The position numbers and the translations under genes are program-made. DNA of 64,000 nucleotides from Tethya wilhelma (lineage: Eukaryota; Porifera; Demospongiae; Tethyida; Tethyidae): positions 47,608 through 111,607 of the forward strand of contig CAXIPT010000060.1 of assembly GCA_964030475.1 (NCBI GenBank). The letters run 5' to 3'. This document shows, piece by piece, positions 56,676 through 64,000 of this stretch (positions within the stretch are counted from its first letter, which is position 1; each line of letters opens with the position of its first letter). Below the pieces are notes generated by a model that worked only from the letters and a program-made list of their open reading frames with translations, made no database searches and was not told the origin of the DNA.

Positions 56676-57330
56676 ATTGTATCACAATCTATATCATTCA
56701 GGCCATCCACTACAAGAAATACTCCTCTGCCAGTGATGTATGGAGCTTTGGAGCTGTCATGTATGAAAACCCACAGGTGATCAGAAAGGTGGACAAAGGG
56801 ATACGTCTCCCGCCACCTCCGGGATGTCCCAAAGAGATGTACCACCTCATGATACAATGCTGGTTAGTTATTAACAGCTAGTACCATAATTATAGCAGGG
56901 GTATTTGGATAGTATTAAAGTTGGCAAGTTCACATTAATTTTTTAGCATTTTTGGCATTCTAGACTTGCTGATTCAGTCTTTAGCCCTTATATGTGATGT
57001 GTGCATGTGTGCATAAAGCTATTTGGAAATTTGAAACAAAAATGGCCAATTTACCTGCTTATATGGTAAGCATTGTAAGCACACCTAACTCTACTTACTT
57101 TGCAGGAATCCTGAAAAGTCCTCGTGCATCCAACTTTCCCTCATCTTCACGAGGAACTCTCCAAGAACCCTCGCTCTCATAACCTGCTTGAGGTAATCAG
57201 TAGAAGTTCTGCAGATCTTCATCCACAAGCTGAAGTTCTTGGAGCACCTGTTGAAGCTGGGAAGATGCTATACCCTACTTTACAAGGTGCTTACATTCAC
57301 CATTAACTGTTTCTGGACACATCAACAATC

Positions 57331-57919
57331 ATACGTACGGTAGTACGTATAGTAGGAATGGCCATGGGCCGCCTGTCCCATTGACACAATACAAAATGTT
57401 GACGCTTATAAACTTTCAAGAAAAGGAAGATAAGCCTTCAAATGCATTTCATAGCCTCCCCCATACAGTTTTCTTACTGTATTAACGAAGAAAACTGGCA
57501 GAAAGTCTCTAGAGCACTCTGGAGAGAGCGCTGGCAAGAAGCCACAAGAGTGCAATTTTGTTCTCCTTCCTTCCTAACTGACTTACTTGAACGCGATTTC
57601 CAGACAAACAAAAGACATCTAGCCAACTTTGACTATATAGTGAGACTTCATTTTATGCACAGTACGTCCTTTTCGACTCATTTGCTGGCAAAAAGGCAGC
57701 AAACAAAATCTAGGCAGCCTTAAAACTCTCGATATAAAATACTGTACTTTTTTAGCCATTTTGATGTAGGTAAAGGTCGTCAATAGACCACGTGGTTTGC
57801 ATGCGTATAATGCGCATGCGCATCAAATGTACACTTCTGCTTTTGTAGAGACTGACTAGTCTCTGCTATGTGATTGTCTCCATGCAATTGATCACCTTGG
57901 TGTTTAAAAAAGTGAATGA
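57331..57919 (+). repeat. Dispersed repeat family copy from its terminus
   Basis: Starts ACGGTAGTACGTATAGTAGG and GGGCCGCCTGTCCCATTGAC, with AACTGACTTACTTGAACGCG and AGACCACGTGGTTTGCATGC further on. It ends at the next hairpin MITE. Confidence 0.8.
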
Positions 57920-58284
57920 ACAAGTAGTAAAAATTTTATAAAAATGAAAAGTGTAGGAATGGGCAGTGCTGTAAAAAGCAGTGAAACAAGGCAAGTCTCT
58001 GAATTTCGGCACATGACTACTTCATTTTTTGTGCCCTACTCTTTGTGTATTTACATTCTAAATGCTTGTTACTTCATCCAAATTAGTGAAGTGATTGCTT
58101 GCATTGACTCATGAGCCAAATGACCGACATTTATAGTGATGGAATTCAAATTTTGCATGCAATTGACTCATGAAAATGAAATAGTCATGTGCCGAAATTC
58201 AGAGACTTGCCTTGTTTCACTGCTTTTTACCACACTTCCCATTCCTACACTTTTCATTTTTATAAAATTTTTTTTACTACTTGT
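57920..58284. mobile_element. Long-TIR hairpin MITE, variant copy (365 bp)
   Basis: Arms ACAAGTAGTAAAAATTTTAT and its inverse, with GGGCAGTGCTGTAAAAAGCA and CAAGTCTCTGAATTTCGGCA. It differs from the 27847 and 55648 copies by the AGAGACTTG variant shared by both arms. Confidence 0.85.
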
Positions 58285-58839
58285 TATAAACATACCAAAC
58301 CTGATCGTGATGTTATGATTTTGTGAATGTCTAATAATTATTATAAAGTAACTTAAGTGGAGCAATTTCAAACGTAGGGGTAATTTCTGGTTGCATGGAA
58401 GTAATATAGTTACACAAAGATTAACTGGAAGAATGGTGGTATCTTCAGAATTAAGGAATTAAGTAATGATTGCACATGATTTGCTGAAAGAGAAGAACCC
58501 TCAAGAATTTAAGGCCAGTAATACTTATTTGGACACAACTAAAAGAACCCAGCATATGGAGTACAAGGTGCTTTGACAAAGTAAACAATTATCACTCTTG
58601 TATAAACATTGATGTTTTGAAACTAAAAGTAGCTAAATGCTTATTAAACACCTACAGTGACAAACCACTCTCATTTGATTATTCAACCAGTGTATGACAC
58701 TCCAGACATTGAGCCACTGATCATGAAGACATCTGAGAACAAGACAACTGGTGCAAACAAACCACAAGTAAGTTGAGTATTAACAATGAAACTGAAACAG
58801 ATTTATTTATGTACACCTGACATCATTATTATTACTATC

Positions 58840-59380
58840 ATACGTACGGTAGTACGTATAGTAGGAATGGGCCGGATGTCCCATATGCACAATACAAAAT
58901 ATTCATACTTATAAATTTCCAAGAAAAGAAAGTTAAACTTTCAAACCTTCTTCTCAGACTCTTCCAGGTAGATTTCAAACTGTATACAATAGTAGAACTC
59001 AGAAAGAGTCTCCAGGGCACTTCTAGAAGTCGCTTGGTTAGAAGCCATACAGGTGCAATTTTGTTCCTCTAACTTACTTACTTACTTCCTAACTGACTTA
59101 CTTGAAAACGATTTCAAGAAAAACGAAATAACTTGTCACAGTTTTGAACACAGGATAGTATTCTTTATTGTAGGTAGTATATTCCTTGATACTTGCTTGC
59201 TACATAACTCGAGAGAGCAAAGAACTGGAAGGCTATGAAGAAGTATACAGTATAAATTTCTGTACTGTTACGACCCACTTTGAATCAGGTAAAGATCGTC
59301 AAAGGCATACCACTTGTCCCGGCCACGTGGATGCGTGTAGCGCATGCGCATGAGTATAATATTTCCAGCAACCAGTTGTG
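58840..59380 (+). repeat. Dispersed repeat family copy from its terminus
   Basis: Starts ACGGTAGTACGTATAGTAGG and GGGCCGGATGTCCCATATGC. The CTAACTGACTTACTTGAAAA and CACGTGGATGCGTG-like blocks keep the order. No hairpin MITE follows. Confidence 0.75.
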
Positions 59381-59589
59381 GCCAGATATAACCAGTTCGG
59401 TGACCAGTTTGCGAGCAGTTTTGGTGACTTTCTTGAAGTTCCAAAGGTGTCTTTTGAGTTGTTCAAATTCCTCAGGCAGTCCGGATTTCCCAGCGAGCCC
59501 TTGTCTCAAGTTCCAGCACTCGTCTACTGGCACACGAGATAAGTTCAACTGAATAGCTTACTTTGCGTTGTTTTAGCTCAGTAAGGTAG

Positions 59590-59880
59590 CAACAATTGTC
59601 TATGTTGGTGTCTGTGTTTGTGTCTGTGTCTCCGAGTGTATTTCAGTCATATTTCTAGTTGTCAGTGTGTATAACTGTAGCTTTGCTGTGTCTTAGCGTA
59701 TCCCTAGTGTTTCAGTGTGTAACTGTACCTTTGCTGTGTAGTTTATTTCTAGTAGTATTTGTGTAACTGTACCTTTGCTGTGACTTAGTGTATTTTTAAT
59801 AGTGTAGGTTTAACTGTACCTTTCTGTCTCTTATATAGTGTATTTCTAGTAGTGTTTGTGTAACTGTAAATTTGTGTTCA
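59590..59880 (+). repeat. Imperfect tandem repeat, about 60-bp unit
   Basis: Units containing TGTAACTGTACCTTTGCTGT and GTGTATTTCTAGTAGTGTTT recur four to five times with drift. They lie directly upstream of the ORF at 59927. Confidence 0.7.
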
Positions 59881-59926
59881 TAGTTTTGTGTACACATTTC
59901 ACTGTATATACCATAATCACGTAGCC

Positions 59927-60330
59927 ATGCCTTCAAAAAAATATCAAAAACGACACAACCGAAAACAGTATTATCTAGCTAACAAAGAAAAGGCTTTGAC
60001 TGCACAAAGGGAGTACTATTGTGACAATATTGAAAAAGAAAAGGCTCGAAGCATTGAAAACTATGTGACAGCAAAACATGAAAAGCCAAAAAAAATTAAA
60101 TATGCTTCACAATGCTCTTCACACAAAAACTATTTCAAAAATTTACCGCAGAATCGCCAATCTTCCAGAATAAATCTCGAAAGTTTTATGAGGCAAACAA
60201 AGATGCTTGTAGAGAGGCCTCAAAACTTAAAATGAAAAGCTTGTACAATCAGAACAAGCAATATAGTAGACAGGCGGCTAGCATAAGAATGAAAAATATG
60301 TATGAGAGAAACAACCCAGGCAGAAATTTC
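59927..60330 (+). pseudogene. Lys/Tyr-rich repetitive ORF, frame-broken
   Basis: ATG at 59927 opens MPSKKYQKRHNRKQYYLANK with repeats of the type YYxxNxEKxKA. Near 60110 the repeat pattern moves to another frame (KSRKFYEANKDACREASKLK, SLYNQNKQYSRQAASIRMKN). Such repeats form the N-terminal part of large sponge and cnidarian proteins, some linked to mobile helicases, but no helicase is seen here. The product is unknown and this copy looks broken. Confidence 0.45.
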
Positions 60331-60337
60331 TTGCAAA

Positions 60338-60475
60338 TGACATGTAAGATCTTACTTCTAAAAATAGCAAGATATTTCAAGATCTTGCAAGAAATTAATT
60401 TTCTTGCAAGATTTTGCAAGAAAATGCAAGAAAGTGGCCATTTCTCTTGCATTTTGTAGCCAGTCTTGCAAGAAT
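60338..60475. repeat. Cluster of CTTGCAAGA palindromes
   Basis: CTTGCAAG or TCTTGCAAGA occurs about six times in 140 bp, separated by AT-rich spacers, giving several alternative hairpins. It lies at the 3' end of the preceding ORF, just before an N at 60497. Confidence 0.8.
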
Positions 60476-60499
60476 AAGTCGGGTACAGACAGGTCANGT

Positions 60500-61312
60500 T
60501 GTCTGGCGTACGTCCTTTCCACCGTCTAAATGTAGATTATGTTTATGACGATCATTGCCTGTGCATCTCAATCTATAGCGCATGCGCGTAGGTCCACGTG
60601 TTCATCGTGATCTTGCACTTCAATCAGAGAGAAACTTGATCAGTGGTGACCAGTGGCACTGGTGACTGAGAAAGAACGCTACTGCTTGAGCTGAAAAGAG
60701 AGTAAACTTTAATTCTCACCAAGATGGTGCCCCTGTAGTTAAAGACTCGGAACTGAGCCATGCAATAACTGGAGAGACCACAGTTAGAGGGGCTGAAGAC
60801 TACCAAAAGGGAGCATAGCTGAGTAAAGGAATTAAAGCAGAGAAAAACAACAGGTAGTACTACTGGCTCCTATACTAGCACATACACCTGTCTGTCAGTT
60901 TTTGAACAATGCTGCTCAGTCATGCTGTATACATTTTCAAGTACACTTTAGTTCATTTGTCCGACATCCTGGTTAATATTCAGCTTTCATATTTATGTGT
61001 GTTGTATAATAATAGTTGAGGTAACATCAATTATTGATGAACTTAAGTATTTGCTACATAGCAATGATAACGGCTCGCCCCTTTGATGTTCAACATCGTC
61101 ACTAGTATCAATAAAATTGCATAAATTTATAATGTTAGTTCCTTGTTCAATAACAATTATAATACTATTTAGTCTCTCAGAACCACTGAAAAAAACTCAT
61201 ATGTCAGGTATATATGCATAACTACTTTTAAAAACACAACTTTATACATACATGCATCACTTATAGTGTAATTAGCATTTAACTGTCTAACTTAACAGTT
61301 CCATAACCATTT
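60500..61312. other. No supported gene
   Basis: Short frames only. The stretch may hold the 3' region of the coiled-coil gene, which ends at 61313 on the minus strand. Confidence 0.4.
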
Positions 61313-63259
61313 TCAGTCTACAAGTTTTTGCAGCAAAGACAGCAAACCTGCCACATTTTCATTATTTCCAGCCAGTTGAAGATTTGGAACAACATCCAGC
61401 AATTTCTGTTTTGTTTCTTCTTTAGCTTTTTTTAGCTCCATATCAGCTTGGATTTTCACTCTATTCTCTTCAGATTGCAACTTTTGCCATTCCATACTTG
61501 CCTGAGTTTCCTGTGCTTTAATTACTTCCTCTTTTCGAGCTTCTATTTCTTTCAATTTAACATCAGCTTGTATCGACATTCGTGCCTTTTCTCTTTCTGT
61601 TTCTATGTTTGCCTGGTCAATAGCTGTTTTTTGTTGTCCTTCCATTTCTATCCTCTTCATCTCTAGTTCCTTTGATAATTTTTCTTGTTCATCTTGAGCT
61701 GTAATCTCAGCTTTTTTAATAACTTCATCACGTGAGATTGTAGCCTTTTCTGTTGTTGCTTTAATCTCAGCCAATTTTAGCTGAAACACTCTCATTTCCT
61801 CCATTTGTTTTGTTTTCAATTGTGTTTCAGTTTTTTTAATAGCTTCTTTGTGTGTTTGTGTTGCCTTCATTTTAGTAGCTTCTATCTCAGCCATGTTTAC
61901 AGCCTTTTGACTTGTTATTCGCTCCATTTCTGTTGCCCGTTTCATTTCTACCATCTTTTCCGCTAATTCAAACTCAGCTTTTTTTACTGTAGCCACTGTG
62001 TTTTCTTTCATCTTTTTGTTTTCCGATTCTGTTTCAAATTTTTTGATAGCCTCTTCATGTAATCGCTCTGTCTTCAGCCTATCAGCTTCTATCTCAGCCA
62101 TGCTTATAGCTTGTTGACTTGCAATTCGTTCCAATTCTGTCTCATTCTTTTTCCATTCTGTTTCAACTTTTTTTAAAGCTTCTTCATGTGTTTGCTTTGC
62201 CTTCAATTTGGTAGCTTCTATCTCAGCCATGTTTACAGCCTTTTGACTTGTTATTCGCTCCATTTCTGTTGCCCGTTTCATTTCTACCATCTTTTCCGCT
62301 AATTCAAACTCAGCTTTTTTTACTGTAGCCACTGTGTTTTCTTTCATCTTTTTGTTTTCCGATTCTGTTTCAAATTTTTTGATAGCCTCTTCATGTAATC
62401 GCTCTGTCTTCAGCCTATCAGCTTCTATCTCAGCCATGCTTATAGCTTGTTGACTTGCAATTCGTTCCAATTCTGTCTCATTCTTTTTCCATTCTGTTTC
62501 AACTTTTTTTAAAGCTTCTTCATGTGTTTGCTTTGCCTTCAATTTGGTAGCTTCTATCTCAGCCATTGTTACATGCTTTTGACTAGCAATTCGTTGCATT
62601 TCAACTTCTTTGTTTTTGTTGATCTGATCTTGCTTCAGAGCTAGTGTCTTTTCTATTACTTCAAGCTCAGTTTTTTTATCCACCTCTCTCGTTTTTAATT
62701 GTGTTTCAGCTTCCTTTTCAACTTTTTTGACAGACTCTTCATGCATTTGTGCTGCCTTCAGTTTGTCAGCTTCTATCTTTGCCATTTCTTCTGCTGCTCT
62801 ATTTTTTTCTTTTTGCATTTCTGCTTCTTGGCTCAATTTCTCTTTTTCAATGTCAGCCATTTGAACTTTTAATTTCTCAGCTGCAATTTTTTTTTCTGCT
62901 TCTATCTTTGCCATTTTTTCTGCTGCTCGATTTTTTTCTTTTTGCATTTCCACCTCTTGACTCTTTTTCTCTTTTTCAATGTCAGCCATTTCAATTTTTT
63001 GTCGTTCAGCTGCAACGTTTTTTTCTGCTTCAATCTTCGCCATTGCAATTTTTTCATTACTTATTAATTTATCAGCTTCACATTTCTGTTGTGCATGTAT
63101 TTGAGCCATGCTCACAGCCTTTTGACTGTCTATTTGTTTTTCTTCAACTTTTATCTGAGCCATCTTTGCTTCGGTTATTTTTTCTGTAATTTTAAGCTGG
63201 CTTTCATTTTCTTGGGTCGACAGTGCAGCCATTTGATTCCTATCAGCACATCTATGCAA
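61313..63259 (-). CDS. 648-residue Lys/Glu-rich coiled-coil protein
   Basis: A single uninterrupted frame. The first ATG (63259) overlaps a possible acceptor (TTGCATAG|A), so the exon may be internal and the product longer at its N-terminus; an alternative ATG is at 63232. Almost all of it is charged heptad-like repeat: MAQIKVEEKQID, MADIEKEKKSQEVEMQKEKN and MAEIEATKLKAKQTHEEA units recur with the phrase MA(E/D/K)IEA about every 30-45 residues. It ends with a short non-coiled tail (NLQLAGNNENVAGLLSLLQK). No head domain, signal peptide or membrane segment is visible. A structural or scaffold protein is likely, but the family is not recognised. Confidence 0.8.
   Translation of the reverse strand: MHRCADRNQMAALSTQENESQLKITEKITEAKMAQIKVEEKQIDSQKAVSMAQIHAQQKCEADKLISNEKIAMAKIEAEKNVAAERQKIEMADIEKEKKSQEVEMQKEKNRAAEKMAKIEAEKKIAAEKLKVQMADIEKEKLSQEAEMQKEKNRAAEEMAKIEADKLKAAQMHEESVKKVEKEAETQLKTREVDKKTELEVIEKTLALKQDQINKNKEVEMQRIASQKHVTMAEIEATKLKAKQTHEEALKKVETEWKKNETELERIASQQAISMAEIEADRLKTERLHEEAIKKFETESENKKMKENTVATVKKAEFELAEKMVEMKRATEMERITSQKAVNMAEIEATKLKAKQTHEEALKKVETEWKKNETELERIASQQAISMAEIEADRLKTERLHEEAIKKFETESENKKMKENTVATVKKAEFELAEKMVEMKRATEMERITSQKAVNMAEIEATKMKATQTHKEAIKKTETQLKTKQMEEMRVFQLKLAEIKATTEKATISRDEVIKKAEITAQDEQEKLSKELEMKRIEMEGQQKTAIDQANIETEREKARMSIQADVKLKEIEARKEEVIKAQETQASMEWQKLQSEENRVKIQADMELKKAKEETKQKLLDVVPNLQLAGNNENVAGLLSLLQKLVD
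61881..62560 (-). repeat. Exact 336-bp in-frame tandem duplication
   Basis: Two adjoining 336-bp units (112 codons each) inside the coiled-coil gene appear identical at DNA level. The anchor CCATGTTTACAGCC occurs at 61891 and 62227. Identity in a region where neighbouring repeats are diverged points to a very recent event or to an assembly duplication. Confidence 0.85.
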
Positions 63260-64000
63260 TAGAAAACCTTACATTAATTTAATTGCGACATCCATTCTGT
63301 TTTATATATAGGTATTCTAATTAGTAAAATAGTGTAAGTCATCGTAAGTATGCAAACTTTTTATCTTGCATGTTCATGCATGCATGCATTGTCTATAGAT
63401 TCTGTATGCCTAGCACCAGTAGCTTACTTTTCACAGGTTCCATATTCATCACTAGAAAAAGGCAGTGATGGTCCCCATGACATTTTGGTCTTACAATACT
63501 TGCAATATTTAGGCATGGTTGCATGTAGTAATCGATCACACTGTCAGTTTAGTATAGTAAGCCTAAATTTTCAAATGATATTATCTTTAACTGTGGCAAC
63601 TTTTAACTTGGCTTTTTGTCCACACCTTGCTACACTGATGATTATATAGCAGGACTAAAGCTTATATAGCCCATAGCTTCTGATTAAAATCATGAACCAG
63701 TGTCACATGCATTCAATTCATTGTCCTACCTGGAATTATGTTGGATCATGAATCACATGCGCTATTCATATCTACTGTGTAACAATTATAAGGTATGCAG
63801 TCTAGATCTTCCAGGGTCTAGACCATAATATAAATATTCTCAGGTGGCATGTTTTAACTCTAATATACTGAACCGGAGTTCATAAGACCTTCAATGGGTT
63901 TGAACAAGAGTACAATGTATATACTCTTGGTTTAAATCATTATTATAATTTTTATATAAATTTTTAAAATAAGAATGGCCGAGCTATAGCAATATACAAT
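63260..64000. other. 5' flank of the coiled-coil gene, no gene seen
   Basis: AT-rich, with ATGCATGCATGC at about 63373-63388 and no convincing exon, though an upstream exon of the coiled-coil gene could lie here or beyond the window. Confidence 0.35.

Larger units (their letters stand above)
56702..58767 (+). pseudogene. Receptor tyrosine kinase C-terminal exons, damaged
   Basis: Exons 56702-56862, 57106-57286 and 58658-58767 have GT-AG sites and matching phases (TG|G, G|TG). Exon 1 gives AIHYKKYSSASDVWSFGAVM, then NPQVIRKVDKGIRLPPPPGC and MYHLMIQCW: kinase subdomains VIII-XI. About 15 residues normally between the DVWSFG helix and NPQVI are missing. Exon 2 continues NPEKSS, then a 4-base insertion shifts the frame before HPTFPHLHEELSKNPRSH. 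The tail has tyrosines (KMLYPTLQ, IIQPVYDTPDIEP) typical of docking sites. Repeat elements fill the introns and flank the first exon directly. Upstream kinase exons are absent. Confidence 0.75.

Noticed and set aside
62749..63189. Leu/Phe-rich plus-strand frame that looks like a membrane protein
   Set aside because: Antisense of the Lys/Glu coiled coil; the hydrophobic look is a codon-complement effect.

Overview
The window is eukaryotic. Genes are built from short exons joined by short GT-AG introns (many 45-100 bp), the sequence is AT-rich, and it holds many microsatellites and remnants of at least six classes of transposable element. The animal-type domains (TRAF zinc finger plus death-like domain, receptor tyrosine kinase, CXXC, OTU, PHD) together with the compact introns fit an early-branching metazoan. 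A demosponge of the Amphimedon type is my best guess, but this is inference. Nine isolated single N characters and one run of 46 N mark contig joins, and several coincide with repeat ends or abrupt changes of reading frame, so local misassembly must be kept in mind.

Layout. 1-12.6 kb: non-autonomous DNA elements around a possible first exon (3257-3318) and an unrecognised gene whose four exons (6479-11613) are phase-compatible. 12.6-20.4 kb: fragments of a Mutator-like (MULE) transposase, a frameshifted TRAF/death-domain gene, and a long MULE gene whose transposase half is broken while its CXXC and OTU end reads open. 20.6-23.5 kb: tandemly duplicated non-coding DNA carrying nested hAT-like MITEs. 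23.8-26.5 kb: an apparently intact 14-exon minus-strand gene of 588 codons with a DDE-like (RNase H fold type) layout. 26.8-32.4 kb: a Ginger-like integrase transposon with terminal repeats, a Ulp1-like protease and a PHD finger, decayed and hit by a nested hAT fragment and a hairpin MITE. 32.5-42.4 kb: two inverted copies of a cysteine-rich gene (one with a Thr-rich tail) on either side of a 644-bp near-perfect inverted repeat, a FAR1-like fragment and a Ty3/gypsy RT fragment.

43-52.4 kb: two multi-exon genes arranged head to head with about 210 bp between their starts. The minus-strand gene resembles the DUF7869 family. The plus-strand gene carries a stretch that looks like the ParB/sulfiredoxin fold. 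Both have single-base frame breaks. 52.5-55.4 kb: a Merlin (ISXO2/IS1595-like) transposon and a partial second copy, inserted in a BED-finger ORF. 55.4-59.4 kb: a cluster of one dispersed repeat family with a long-TIR hairpin MITE, interleaved with exons of a receptor-tyrosine-kinase-like gene. 59.9-63.3 kb: a Lys/Tyr-rich repetitive ORF and a 648-residue coiled-coil protein with an exact internal 336-bp duplication.

How the pieces relate. Most coding sequence here belongs to mobile elements. Genes that may serve the host are the 6.5-11.6 kb gene, the DDE-like gene at 24-26.5 kb, the divergent pair at 43-52 kb and the coiled-coil gene at 61-63 kb. Homology calls come from reading motifs by eye; no search was run.
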